Positions 32,478-42,691 of a stretch of DNA of 64,000 bases are shown here, piece by piece. The stretch covers positions 84,807-148,806 of the forward strand of contig DF239085.1 of assembly GCA_000507305.1 (NCBI GenBank). The letters are read 5' to 3'. Made by a program: the position numbers and the translations under genes. The first letter of the stretch is position 1, and each line of letters starts with the position of its first letter. A model generated the notes under the pieces. That model was not told where the DNA came from. It made no database searches and saw nothing but the letters and a program-made list of their open reading frames with translations. The DNA comes from Breviolum minutum Mf 1.05b.01. Taxonomy: Eukaryota > Sar > Dinophyceae > Suessiales > Symbiodiniaceae.

Positions 32478-32572
32478 TTGGTGGTGTTTCACCAAAAAAT
32501 ATGCGCAAGTCAAATTGGAACATGATTTTTCGGGATCACTAGGCGTGAACATTCGTTGCCACCACCGAGTTG
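32478..32572. mobile_element. MITE-like foldback, family C (CTAGTTGGTGG)
   Basis: CTAGTTGGTGGTGTTTCACC pairs with GTTGCCACCACCGAG. The interior has GCGCAAGTCAAATTGGA, as in the copy at 43.3 kb. Confidence 0.65.
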
Positions 32573-32785
32573 GGAAATTCTTGAACCAATCACACGACCT
32601 AAGTGGGATATTGTTGATGGTTCAGAAATCTAAACTCTTTGGAAGTCTTTGGAAGCCATTTCAGTTGGAGCAAGGCCATCAAGGTAACAAACCGATCCCA
32701 AGAAGGTCACCAAATCCGGTCGACCCCTAGAGAATCAAATAGGATTTGGAAAGTTCCAATCCCATCCCTCAAATTAGGATTTTAG

Positions 32786-32900
32786 ATATACACTCCGGTA
32801 AACAAACATAGCTGGCTGGAAAATCCCCATTTTTAATAGGAGATACATCTTCAAATGGTGGATTTTCCAGCAAGCTATGTTAGATTACCGGAGTGTAATC
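32786..32900. mobile_element. Foldback element with TACACTCCGGTAA ends
   Basis: TACACTCCGGTAAACAAACA pairs with GATTACCGGAGTGTAA, and AGCTGGCTGGAAAATCC with GGATTTTCCAGCAAGCT. Long stems and a small loop. Confidence 0.75.
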
Positions 32901-33047
32901 CATGTCTTAGGACATACAGTTCCGGATTCTTAGGGATCGATGAGTTGAACATTTTGAAACCTGAGAACGGGTCAGAGTCCTCAGAGTTCCGAGTGTGAAG
33001 TACGGAAATCTGAACCGCTGTTGGCAATTCTAAAGGAAACAACATGT

Positions 33048-33152
33048 GGGTGTTTCCAAAAATAGTGGTACCCCAAAATGGATGGTTTATAATGGAAAAC
33101 CCTATTAAAATGGATGATTTGGGGGTACCCCTATTTTTGGAAACACCTATGT
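33048..33152. mobile_element. MITE-like foldback, family B (TGTTTCCAAAAATAG)
   Basis: GGTGTTTCCAAAAATAGTGG pairs with CCCCTATTTTTGGAAACACC. The interior has AAAATGGATGGTTTAT and AAAATGGATGATTTGGGGG. Three further copies lie in this window. Confidence 0.8.
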
Positions 33153-33162
33153 GAAAAAAATA

Positions 33163-33270
33163 CATCCAAGTGATTCAAAGTGGCCTTTTTATCCCCTAAT
33201 TGGAGGTCACTTAACCTCTTATATTAAGGTCACTTAACCATCCCAAAAAGGTCACTTTGAATCACCAGGA
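33163..33270. mobile_element. MITE-like foldback, family E (GTGATTCAAAGTGGCC)
   Basis: CCAAGTGATTCAAAGTGGCC pairs with GGTCACTTTGAATCACC. The interior has two AGGTCACTTAACC boxes. It follows the family B element by about ten bases. Confidence 0.75.
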
Positions 33271-33741
33271 TTGGTTTTGTCTGCCAGAATCAGAAAAAAA
33301 CAGCCGGCAAACAAACAAATCCGCCATAAGCTTCAGTCTTTACCCTCCAGGAAACGATCACATATCCCACCAAACGGGTTTCAGCCGGAAAATCATCGAC
33401 TTAAGGTTTGGCATGGGATATGTCATCATCAAAACCCCTAAAATGGTGGGTTTCCCCAACAACTAGTGGTTTTCCTACTGATAAAAATGATCATGACTTG
33501 GGGTGTGAAATGGGGGAAAACCCAGCATTTCAGGAAACACCCATATGTTTTCTTGGAAAGTACAGAACACCAGGAAGACCGCCAATATTTAAGTAGTCCC
33601 GTCCGTTGACAAAAATGGGGCTACAAACTTCAAAAAAACTCACGGTGTTCACACATGCTTTCACACAGGTCTCAACATGAGTTGAGCCCAGCAACCTGAA
33701 TCTGACCTGGAAGAATATTGAAGCATTGTGCGATAGTTGCT

Positions 33742-34047
33742 CTGGTGCTTGTGGAGGTGCTTGTGGAAGTGCTGGTTGTGGTGCTTGTGGAGGTGCTTGT
33801 GGAGGTGCTTGTCGTGGTGCTTGTGGAGGTGCTTGTGGAAGTGCTTGTGGATGTGCTTGTGGAGGTGCTTGTCGTGGTGCTTGTGGAGGTGCTTGTGGAG
33901 GTGCTTGCGGTGGTGCTTGTCGTGGTGCTTGTGGAGGTGCTTGTGGAGGTGCTTGTGGTGGTGCTTGTGGAGGTGGTGCTGGTGGAGGCGCTAGTCGTGC
34001 TTGTGGAAGTGCTTGTCGTGGTGCTTGTCGTTGTGGTGCTGCTCGTG
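33742..34047. repeat. 12-bp minisatellite, third array
   Basis: The same GGTGCTTGTGGA unit as at 3 and 21.5 kb, uninterrupted here. Its right flank (GGTTGGGCCGTACCTTCG) resembles the right flank of the 21.5-kb array, so the two loci share more than the repeat. Confidence 0.9.
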
Positions 34048-34096
34048 GAGGTTGGGCCGTACCTTCGAATTGCGAAAGGCCACGGTTGGAAAAACC

Positions 34097-34213
34097 CTAC
34101 TTGGATGTTGAAGGAAATTAGTATTTAAAAGGTTAGTAAGTTATAACCCCATTGATAACTATAGGCGTTACCCATCTGACCATTTACTAACTTTTTGGGA
34201 CATCCAAGTAGTC
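34097..34213. mobile_element. MITE-like foldback, family A
   Basis: CTACTTGGATGTTGAAGG pairs with CTTTTTGGGACATCCAAGTAG. It abuts a family D element. Confidence 0.7.
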
Positions 34214-34341
34214 TGCCAAAATCCTCCAAATACGTTCTCAGACGGTGTTTGGGCGCCCCCACCCTCAAGGCCTTCTCAGGAAGGTGTTTGTGGGTCCAAG
34301 CACCAAAAAAACAAGGTATTTGGAATATTTAAAAGACTAGG
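34209..34341. mobile_element. MITE-like foldback, family D (CCTAGTCTTCC...CAAATACC), diverged
   Basis: ATCCTCCAAATACGTTCTCA and GAAGGTGTTTG...ACAAGGTATTTGG with AAGACTAGG at the end match the cleaner copy at 37.3 kb. Confidence 0.55.
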
Positions 34342-34365
34342 CAAAGGAAACCCAACAAAAAACAT

Positions 34366-34465
34366 TCCCAGATGCTCAATGTATGGCCTATTTACCTACA
34401 TTTGGGTAGCTTTGGGACTTTGGGGGTAAATTTATGTAAATGTACCATACATTGAACATCTGGCA
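34366..34465. mobile_element. MITE-like foldback, family F
   Basis: CCAGATGCTCAATGTATGG pairs with CCATACATTGAACATCTGG, with TTTACCTACATTT inside. Confidence 0.7.
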
Positions 34466-34668
34466 TTCTTACAATCACAAAAAAAACCAAAAAAACCTAC
34501 GTACCTTATTTACGGCTGTTTTGGGAATCGGGAAACTCGCGTACATAGGCTACATACCCATAGCACTTACATAGGTGAGGATTCGGTAACTTCATTTTTC
34601 CGTTGTTGAGGTCCTTTTGGGGTCCTTTTGGGGTTCTTTCCATATGGGTTGTTTAAAAGGAATACTGG

Positions 34669-34776
34669 TCCCATACCATCCATGTATGGTATACTTATTT
34701 ACATTTGGTTGTTGTAAATGGCAAAATACGGTAGATGTACAGTAGGTAAATATACCAGTCCCATGGATGCTATGGG
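34669..34776. mobile_element. MITE-like foldback, family F
   Basis: CCCATACCATCCATGTATGG pairs with AAATATACC...CCCATGGATGCTATGGG. Confidence 0.65.
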
Positions 34777-34961
34777 TATGGTTTTTGATAATCCACACAT
34801 AACTGGGATTACTACATTCCAAGATATCTCCAACCGTCGGACCAACGGTCTGAAGGGACCGCCCTAAACCTTGGTATCTAATAACTCGATCGCAACTTAT
34901 TGAGGGGTCCAATGGGATTCGGTCCCATTCAATTTTTGATCGGGATATATTTATAGATATA

Positions 34962-35280
34962 TATATATATACCTAGAACCTAAATGACCCATATTTTGGA
35001 AGATTTGACCCATAAAATGGAAGGTCAACCACCCAAAAAGGATGTCATTCGGGTTCTAGGTATCTCTCTCTCTCTCTCTCTATATATATATACAAATATA
35101 TAANNNNNNNNNNNNNNNNNNNNNNNNNNNNNNNNNNNNNNATATATACCTAGAACCTAAATGACCCATATTTTGGAAGATTTGACCCATAAAATGGAAG
35201 GTCAACCACCCAAAAAGGATGTCATTCGGGTTCTAGGTATCTCTCTCTCTCTCTCTCTCTATATATATACAAATATATAA
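34962..35280. repeat. Duplicated ~140-bp foldback block on both sides of an assembly gap
   Basis: The block ATACCTAGAACCTAAATGAC ... GTCATTCGGGTTCTAGGTAT followed by CT and TA runs occurs at 34962-35103 and, nearly identically, at 35142-35280. Positions 35104-35141 are N. Each copy is itself an inverted repeat. The duplication may be real or may be two ends of one locus that the assembler failed to merge. Confidence 0.8.
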
Positions 35281-35644
35281 ACACGATATAAAAACGACCG
35301 GGTATTTTGTTCATCAGCGTTCAAAACCCTTATGACATTCCATTATACTGGTTGTTTAGTAGGGATCCTTATTTTGGCTTATTATAATCCCTATATAGAT
35401 AGATATATATATATATACATGATTGGGTAATATAATTCCCTATTTCCACCAACCAACCAACCAACCAGGGTTTTTGTTCATTGCTCAATTGGAAATTAGG
35501 GATCCACAAATTTCCAAGGCCTCAAAAACTCTCCAAGCCGCGGATGGTAGCGTGACCGATGGTAACGGTTCTGGCGGTGGAACCGCCGGCGGTAAGGCCT
35601 GGGCTCGTTGTATTTTCAAGCACCATTTTCGGTTTGCGGTGGTG

Positions 35645-35788
35645 GTTACTTGGATGTCCATGGAAGTTAGTAACTAGTTACTGTAGTATGTTGGTTTATA
35701 ACCTACTTAAGGGACTTATAAACTACTTATTATAATATAGGGGTTAAAACTAACCCAGTTACTAAGTAGCATGGACATCCCAGTATAG
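35645..35788. mobile_element. MITE-like foldback, family A, diverged
   Basis: TACTTGGATGTCCATGGAAG pairs with CATGGACATCCCAGTA, with GGTTTATAACCTACTTA inside. Confidence 0.65.
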
Positions 35789-35800
35789 GAGTACTACTGT

Positions 35801-35913
35801 TGATGGAAGAAATCTTGCTAACCAGTTGAGGTTGGTAGTTTATCCCATTATTTACCAGGTTTATATATCCCAGGTGGTTGTTTGGGATTTCTGAACCATC
35901 AACAGTAGTATGA
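35801..35913. mobile_element. MITE-like foldback, family G (TACTGTTGATGG)
   Basis: TACTACTGTTGATGGAAG pairs with CTGAACCATCAACAGTAGTA. Trailing parts of the interior pair as GGTTGGTAG and CAGGTGGTTG. Confidence 0.75.
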
Positions 35914-36540
35914 GGAGATGATATAAACCCGGGCCGGAATAAGAGCCAGCTCAAAACTGACGGTCTGTGTTTTGTACAAACACCGAAACTTTACACTAAG
36001 TGGACAACAACCACGAGTTGACATGATTACTTACAGTAATCTTTTACAGGATCTCTTGGTTCAGATCATTCTGGGCAATTTATTACAAATCCGTAACCTG
36101 GATGTTTCGTCGACTTTGTCAACCAGTTGTTGAGCTTGGTTTTTAAAGGAACTGATCATTCTCCCAAACCATACCATCCTATCCATGGGAACCCATGGGA
36201 CCCTCAGTTTTAGGTACTTAAGGGTTTTTACGCATATTTATCGTTTTTTTTTACCTGCATGTTTTTCATGGTTTGGGGTTTGGGCTCAACAAGGGACTTC
36301 TAAGGGCGCAGTCCCGTCCGATTGGAAAAGGAATTGCAGGAAAACTCTCTTCATAGTCAGTTGCTTTGATCCGGTTTTCATAGGCCAGCCCCATGGGCCG
36401 TGGATCCGGGGTCGATGATTGGCTGATATTTTCTGGTGGGGTAAAGGAACTAGCCGCGTAGGCCCTAGGAAAGGCATGGTACCCGGAGCAATGGATGGTT
36501 GATGATCCGATCCCGGAAAATGGCTTATGAAATAATCCCT

Positions 36541-36645
36541 ACCAGGTGATTCAAAGTGGCCTTTTTGGGATGGTTAAGTGACCCTTTTAAGGGGTTAAGT
36601 GACCTCCAACTGGGGAATCAAAAGGTCACTTTGAATCACCTGGTA
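36541..36645. mobile_element. MITE-like foldback, family E
   Basis: ACCAGGTGATTCAAAGTGGCC pairs with GGTCACTTTGAATCACCTGGT. The interior is the reverse complement of the 33.2-kb copy, so the two lie in opposite orientation. Confidence 0.8.
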
Positions 36646-37021
36646 CCTGGATCTTCCTTTCGGGGTGCTGAATGGATGATGTTTGGGGTGCCTGTACACC
36701 ATCCCTGAGGGTTCAAACAGCACCCAAACTGGAAGATGGTAACAATAATCCCTAGATATAAAACTGCATGGGTAGTATGGGTAGTATTTCATCCCCTTTA
36801 TACAGCAAATTTCATCAGGGGGCCCTTTAGACACTGCTCACCTGGGCTGGAAGGGATCGGATGCCAAAAGAAGCCAAGGGACCCCGGCCTGTCAGTGCGT
36901 AACTGAAAAAACCTCGGGGTTTTTGGTTTTTGAGTTGCGCGCAGCGACTTCGGAAAAAAAAAGGGAAATTTCAGAAGGCACAGGGCTTGCACTCCAAGAA
37001 TCCGTTCGTATGTCCTAAGGG

Positions 37022-37178
37022 ACTACTTCGAGGTTCAGGATACTGAGTAAGTGGATAGTAACCAAAGTGGATAGTAACCAGGGGTTATAAGCCCTATAAG
37101 TGGGTTATATGTCCCCAAATCCTAGGGTTATGAACCTACATATAACCAGTTACTAAATATCCTGAACCTCTAAGTACC
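37022..37178. mobile_element. Foldback element related to family A (GGTTCAGGATA)
   Basis: GAGGTTCAGGATACTGAGTA pairs with TACTAAATATCCTGAACCTC. AGTGGATAGTAACCA is doubled inside. Confidence 0.65.
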
Positions 37179-37276
37179 CCTACATTTTTTCATGCTAAGG
37201 ATTGGAACCAAAAAACATCCGGATGTTTTTGATCGGGAGGGTCTGGATTCTTAAAGGATAAAGGATGATAAAGGAT

Positions 37277-37298
37277 TGATATATATATATATATATGA
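37277..37298. repeat. (TA)n microsatellite
   Basis: About ten TA units directly before the family D element. Confidence 0.8.
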
Positions 37299-37322
37299 CA
37301 TTTTCAGTTATGTAGATGATAC

Positions 37323-37441
37323 CCTAGTCTTCCAACATCCTCCAAATACCTTGTGAGTAGGTGTTTGGACCCCCTAAAGGTCTTCTCAGGAGGTATTTGT
37401 GGTTCCAAACACCTACTCAGAAGGTATTTGGAAGACTAGGG
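37323..37441. mobile_element. MITE-like foldback, family D, best copy
   Basis: CCTAGTCTTCCAACATCC with CCAAATACCTTGTGAGTAGG pairs with ACCTACTCAGAAGGTATTTGG and AAGACTAGG. Confidence 0.8.
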
Positions 37442-37599
37442 ATAAGTAAACATACCATATGTTGATCCTATGGGAATGACATCCCTGACTTGTCATCTGC
37501 TACTTCATCTTGCTTGTATTTTAATCAATGAAGTTCACGACTCTCATCTTCGTTTAAGAAAAAAATGCTTTTATGATCCGAAAAAATATCTCACCTTCC

Positions 37600-37870
37600 A
37601 ACAACAATCGCCAAACTCCACAACAAGCCCCTATAGGTCCACATATGATCCAAGTGACGCCTGTTCATCCAAACACTTTACGCCCTCGTTACACTCTGAC
37701 CATCCAAACGCTTCGGTCAACAAGAGCACCATGGCCAGTGAGAAAATCCGCGTCCGCATCATTCCGGAAAAAACACAAACGCCGGCACTTTGGCAGGTTT
37801 GTGTGTTTTTTTGGTTTTCAGAGCACTGGAAAAACCAGGCGGGGATGGCAAACCTAAGAAACACAATAAT
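37600..37870 (-). CDS. Candidate first exon of a small secreted protein, copy 2
   Basis: Minus frame MMRTRIFSLAMVLLLTEAFG then WSECNEGVKCLDEQASLGSY and a stop near 37631. It aligns at base level with 23.66-23.90 kb over about 250 bases, on both sides of the frame. The start fits a cleavable signal peptide; the mature part holds two Cys. No family is recognised. Confidence 0.45.
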
Positions 37871-38130
37871 TCATAGACATGTATGTACGATATAAAGTAT
37901 AATCTGAATATAAATTGTTCAGTATGTAGATGACAGGATGAGTACAATAGACAGACTCTTAATTGCTATACCCACACTGGTTTTTTCATGGATGCAATCT
38001 TGAAAACCGGTATGCGTCATCTGGTTCGGAATGGAAGTTTGAGGATTCACAATGCTGCAGCAGACACAGCGACACAGCGTGAAAAGGGTGGCATCTTGAA
38101 GATGGGCGCTGGTTCAAGATAGACCCCATC

Positions 38131-38240
38131 ACCTATAAGTATTTCCCATAGGATCCATGTATGGTATATTTACCTGCATTTACCATAAAAATCAACCAAA
38201 TGTAGGTAAATATACCATACATGGATCCTATAAGTATTTG
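38131..38240. mobile_element. MITE-like foldback, family F, very regular copy
   Basis: CCATAGGATCCATGTATGG pairs with CCATACATGGATCCTAT, and GGTATATTTACCTGCATTT with AATGTAGGTAAATATACC. Confidence 0.8.
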
Positions 38241-38946
38241 GAGGATAATCCCAGTTAGTTAAGTGGTTAGTTAAGTCAAGTAGGTTACTTCCGCCATTTT
38301 TAACTATAGACATCCCCCGATCCTTAGGGAACTTACATTGGGAACCCATTTATTTTCGGCCAGTTATAGGGGCAACAAAAAATCAGCCCGTCTTGTTGTT
38401 TGGGGGATCCAAATACCGCCATGGTGCTTGTTAGCCAAGTCATTCAAGTTGCCTTTCCAAAGGACTTAGGGAAGAACTGCCATGACATGCCCGGGGTCCC
38501 CTGATTCAAATTGAAGTCGAAACAAGTACAAGGTGGGCCCCAACAAGTTAGAAATGGCGTTCGTTAGTTTTCAAAACGTTTTTAGGGACATGGGAACCCT
38601 CAAACCAACCATCTTTTAAACGGATGGAAATGATAGAAAGTTGGATGAAATTGGTGATTTCCAACCATTTCCTATCAGTAAAGACTTGGTTCATCATTGG
38701 AAGGAAACAACCGTTTATAAATAGATGTTGCAAGTTCGGACGACCATTTCTACAATTCATGTTTATTGCGCGCACTTTTGACCATATGTTCTTGGAGTTT
38801 TTGCTTCAACCAATGTCTTAATGTGTTTTACCAACTTTGCAAACATACCCAGAAAAAAACATCACCAAGGTAACCTGGCATCTGAAAACCACCACGCACA
38901 CGTTAAAACCTACAATTAATCTTCAATCTTTCCCTTAACCTTCTCT

Positions 38947-39052
38947 GGTTGGTGGTTTCAACCCATCTGAAAAATAGTACTGTAGTCAAATTGGATCATT
39001 TCCCCAGGTTGGGGTGAGAATAAAAAATATTGGAGTTGCCACCACCTAGTTT
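38947..39052. mobile_element. MITE-like foldback, family C
   Basis: CTGGTTGGTGGTTTCAACCC pairs with GAGTTGCCACCACCTAG. The interior has CAAATTGGATCATTTCCCCA. Confidence 0.75.
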
Positions 39053-39202
39053 TTTGTCTTACCATGAATTTGCACCCCTGGACCAGAAAAGGCAAGGCAA
39101 AAATCCCCATTTCTTGTCATACTCAGCAAGTGGAAACCGGACGATTTTTGCCTTGAAATAGAGTCACAGGTCGTACTCGCTGATTGAGATAAAACTCCAT
39201 GC

Positions 39203-39302
39203 CAACCCATAGCATCCATGGGGCGATTCTATATTGACCTTCATGAATACCATACAAATCAACAAAATGTAGGTAAACGTACCAGCGTCATGGATGGCAC
39301 CT
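39203..39302. mobile_element. MITE-like foldback, family F, diverged
   Basis: AACCCATAGCATCCATGGGG and AATGTAGGTAAACGTACC with CATGGATGGCAC match the family order. Confidence 0.6.
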
Positions 39303-39604
39303 ATCATCCAATCGATGATTGGAGACCAACTTACGATTTCATTCGATGCTATATATGTAGTTTCATGAAAGTGTGTGCCGCACTAGGCATCCACACACCG
39401 CCTGAGATTTTGGACCCCCAAAACATACCTAAAAAGCCTTCTCAAGAGGATTTTGGATGTATAATTATGATAGATTTTTGTTTACATTGTGGATGGGGAG
39501 AAAGGAGGGGAAGGATTTGCGTCGAAAAAAATCCGCTTCCAAAGGTCCGTCACCAATCAATAACCACAACAAAAATACTCCAAACTTCTCGGGAAAAAAA
39601 ACAA

Positions 39605-39690
39605 CGAAATATCCCGCACCGCAGCCTGCGACATCATGTGCTGCATCTGTTGTTGCTGCATCTGTTGTTGCATCAAAGCCTACCGATTTT
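39605..39690 (-). CDS. Candidate Gln-rich exon (MQQQMQQQQMQHMMSQAAV)
   Basis: On the minus strand the frame reads LMQQQMQQQQMQHMMSQAAV, in the same style as the long Gln-rich exon 1.8 kb upstream (41.5-42.1 kb), where MQQQQ recurs many times. It is probably the next exon of the same gene. Borders are approximate. Confidence 0.45.
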
Positions 39691-39956
39691 TTGCACGTCC
39701 AGCTGAAATCAAGCTACAGAGTGGGCCCTTATGCTAGCTATAAATGAAGTTATGTGGCCCCTATGAATGGCCTTAGATATGGGTATCTGAGGTGATAAGC
39801 CCTAGGAAGGGAGCTCGCTATATTCCAAGCCGGAAAATGACAGTTCACAAATCCGATGTGGAACACCGGCTAAAAGTTCAAAACAATCCAACTATACCAC
39901 AGTGACAACAACAATGCCACCACAAAAAACAAAACAAACGCTTGAACAGAACTTGA

Positions 39957-40089
39957 TACTGTTGATGGTTCAGAAATCCTATAGGCCAACCAGCTTTTGG
40001 ATGTATAAAAAACCCGGACCGTAAAATAATGGGAACAACATCTACTACCAACCTCAACAGGTGCTAGATTTCTGAACCATCAAGCCGTA
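39957..40089. mobile_element. MITE-like foldback, family G
   Basis: TACTGTTGATGGTTCAGAAATCC pairs in part with GATTTCTGAACCATCAAG. The interior has TTTTGGATGTATAAA. Confidence 0.7.
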
Positions 40090-40138
40090 TGACTTGGGGA
40101 GGTCATTTTTTGAGTTAACGGCATGGAGAATCCCTACG

Positions 40139-40256
40139 TATGGATGTCCCGGGACGGGTTTGTTAGGATCACTGAATAAATGGGGATATACTGGGGTTAT
40201 AATCCACTGATCCTCACCATTTACGCACTAAGTTCCAACGGGACATCCAAGTACCA
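40139..40256. mobile_element. MITE-like foldback, family A
   Basis: TATGGATGTCCCGGGACGG pairs with CCAACGGGACATCCAAGTA. Confidence 0.65.
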
Positions 40257-40324
40257 TTTTGGCGAAAGAATCCCGACCTGTGCGTTTAGCGAAAGGCCAT
40301 CACGGAAAGTGTTTGATATGTTTG

Positions 40325-40938
40325 ATCCTTCCCTAAGAATCCAGACCCCTCCCGATCGAATAGGAATGAGGGTTCCAATCCCATCCGAAACTGCTGCTCT
40401 TTGACCGTATACTGGATGCTCAATTTCTGACACTCGGATCCCTCGTCGATTCTTCAAGTCGCACAATCGGCGTGTCAGATTGAGCGGGTTCCCATCCCCA
40501 ATCAACCTTTCGCATCATGTGCCCTGCATATGGCGATTGAATTGCTCTTTGAAGGGCTTGCTGGCGCGGATTTGCCAAAGCGAGGCGAAAAGGACCGCAT
40601 TGCCGCATGAGCGCAATGCAGGGGCGGCTTATTGGCTCAAGCCAATAAGCAAGAAACCCAATTGCCATTAGTCAATAAATGAGCTACTAGATTTGATCGC
40701 CTTGGCTACTGTGGTGCTGTAAAACATAAAGATGTGACGTATGAAGGCACTGCCTTGGGCACAAGAGTCTGCTGAGTCCGTGGCTCTTCGCTCAGACGAA
40801 GCAATGTAAAGCCGACGCGACACATCTACGAGATGATTCGTGTCTCGCGCCTCCTTGAGAATGTCGTATTGGCTTCGCAAAGAATAGGAATGTAGGGGTA
40901 ATTCCTTTCTTATGACATACCTAGATTCTTAGGGTAAC
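40325..40938. mobile_element. Family H foldback split by a ~490-bp insertion
   Basis: Positions 40325-40389 read CCCTAAGAATCCAGACCCC to CCCATCCGAA, and 40881-40938 continue with AGAATAGGAATGTAGGGG to TAGATTCTTAGGG. In intact copies at 49.4 and 55.8 kb the two parts are contiguous. Confidence 0.75.
40390..40880 (-). mobile_element. ~490-bp GC-richer insert with a short coding-like frame
   Basis: The insert is richer in GC than its surroundings. Its minus strand opens with about 70 codons (QYDILKEARDTNHLVDVSRR to TTVAKAIKSSSSFID, stop near 40668). A 24-base hairpin GCTTATTGGCTC/AAGCCAATAAGC lies at about 40626-40649. It may be a retroposed gene fragment or a SINE-like element. No clear target duplication beyond AA is visible. 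Confidence 0.5.
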
Positions 40939-41494
40939 ATCCGCAAGTAGATTAGATTTCTTTGATTCTGCTTCTGTGATGGTTGGAAGAAAATAAAAAT
41001 TAACAAAAAAAAATGTGAAACATGTTACACTTAAAAAACACACTGATGGTATGTGATGGTGATAGACAGGAAAACGGACCATCACCTTCTAGGGAAAAGA
41101 ATATCCAAGATTCAGGTAGCCAAACCACAAAAATTCAGGGTTTTTGGCACCCTAAGAATCCATCTCCCCCTCCTATGGAAACACCAGACCCTCCGTTCAT
41201 GACAACCCTGGGGCCTTAAAACAGGTGGTTTTGACACCCCATGAGATCCCAAAAATGATTGTATGACTTAGTTATATGGTATCTGGATGACTGGTTAGGT
41301 AGTATGATAACGTGTCCAATGCATACATGTCCATCATCCCAGAAAGACTTTCAGCCCATCATCTTACAGAGGTCATGAATTAAATTACCAACCCAAGCTT
41401 AGTGCACTATTTTTCTGGGAAATCCCTCTAAATTGCATTAGATTTTAGCATCGTTTGATCCCCGCCCAAAATTGGGCAATTGATTGCACCCCCT

Positions 41495-42118
41495 TCAAGA
41501 CATGCAATTGGCTTTTGTTCCGAGCCCAAACAGGGGCTTTGGAACCCCCCCAAAAAGCGCCTGGCCGTCCATTTGTTGCTGCTGCTGCATCTGTTGCTGC
41601 TGCTGCATCTGTTGCTGCTGCATCTGTTGCTGCTGCATCTGTTGTTGCTGCATCTGTTGTTGCTGCATCTGTTGTTGCTGCATCTGTTGTTGCTGCATCT
41701 GCTGCTGCTGTTGCATCTCTTGCTGCTGTTGTTGTTGGTTTTGCTGTTCTTGTTGTTGCGTCTGCTGCTGTTCTGCTTGCGGCTGTGATTGCTCTTGCTG
41801 CTTCTGCATCATCTGCTCTTGTTCCTGTTGTTGCTTTTGTTGCTCTTGTTGTTTTTGCTGTAAAAGTTGCTGTTCCTTTTGCTGTTGCTCCTTTTGTTGT
41901 TGTTGCTCCTTTAGTTGCTGTTGTTCCTTTTGTTGCCGTTGTTGTTCCTTGTGTTGCCGTTGTTGTTCCTTTTGTTGCTGCGACTTCAGCTGCATCTCTG
42001 CTTCCCTTTGGGATGGGGGCGTCTGTGGATGCCTTGGCAATTTGCTGAGGCAAGGAGGCAATCTCTTCTTTTGAAAGACCCTGAAGTTGCTTAAGAACAC
42101 CCTTGCAATAGGATCCAA
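41495..42118 (-). CDS. Gln-rich exon (poly-Q with K/E), candidate exon of a long-intron gene
   Basis: About 200 open codons. The Gln-rich frame runs from AEMQLKSQQQKEQQRQHKEQ through LLQQKQQEQQKQQQEQEQMM to a MQQQQ repeat array, then DGQALFGGVPKPLFGLGT. Its alternation of Q, K and E fits a coiled-coil or disordered transcription-associated protein. A second minus frame is also open for 202 codons and its upstream end (LKQLQGLSKEEIASLPQQIA) looks protein-like, while its downstream part is only Thr/Ala repeats. The splice into the Gln frame may therefore lie near 42000-42060. The + strand frames are repeat shadows. Confidence 0.55.
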   Translation of the reverse strand: MDPIARVFLSNFRVFQKKRLPPCLSKLPRHPQTPPSQREAEMQLKSQQQKEQQRQHKEQQRQQKEQQQLKEQQQQKEQQQKEQQLLQQKQQEQQKQQQEQEQMMQKQQEQSQPQAEQQQTQQQEQQNQQQQQQEMQQQQQMQQQQMQQQQMQQQQMQQQQMQQQQMQQQQMQQQQQMQQQQQMDGQALFGGVPKPLFGLGTKANCMS

Positions 42119-42691
42119 GTATATATATATATGTTATATTCGTATATATCGAGTTGATGGTATCATTTCAAATGGTATATCAATGTACATATAAGTATAC
42201 CATACATAATAGATCCGATGGCTTACAAGTTGTAAGTTACGACGACCTGGTGTTTTTTTGGTTCGCTACTTGGTGCTTCAGCCTTTTTGTTGATTCGACG
42301 TGGAGTGATTCCAGAAATCCTGCCTGAAACTAACAGTTTGCACCAGAAAATAGGCTGATGGCTCGAAAAGGAAAGGAAGTTGTCTTTCAAATCTTCCATG
42401 TTTCAGGGTTTTTTTGCTGTTAGTTTCAGGGAGGGTAAACACTTCGCCCCTAAAGATTAATGGTTGGAAGACTTCGCAGTTATAAATGGGGTTTTTATCC
42501 CCTATGAATGGCCTTATAAATGTAACCCCAGTTACCCCTTAATCGCTATAGGAATTCTGACTCCTCTTCCACCTAGGCCGGGCTGCTGGGGAATGCTCTT
42601 CCCACCATGCTGGGGTCTGATCAGGGACCTTATGGACCAACCAAAAAGACGTGAAAACTGAGGATAAATCAAAACCAAATCTTGGTGTACC

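Noticed and set aside
33718..34128. Three overlapping + strand frames of 85-136 codons
   Set aside because: Same minisatellite artefact.
40626..40649. TTGGCTCAAG as proof of a spliced-leader relic
   Set aside because: Only ten bases match and they lie in a self-complementary hairpin, so it is kept as a hint only.
41455..42074. Ala/Val-, Leu- and Cys-rich + strand frames of about 195 codons
   Set aside because: Antisense shadows of the Gln-rich exon.
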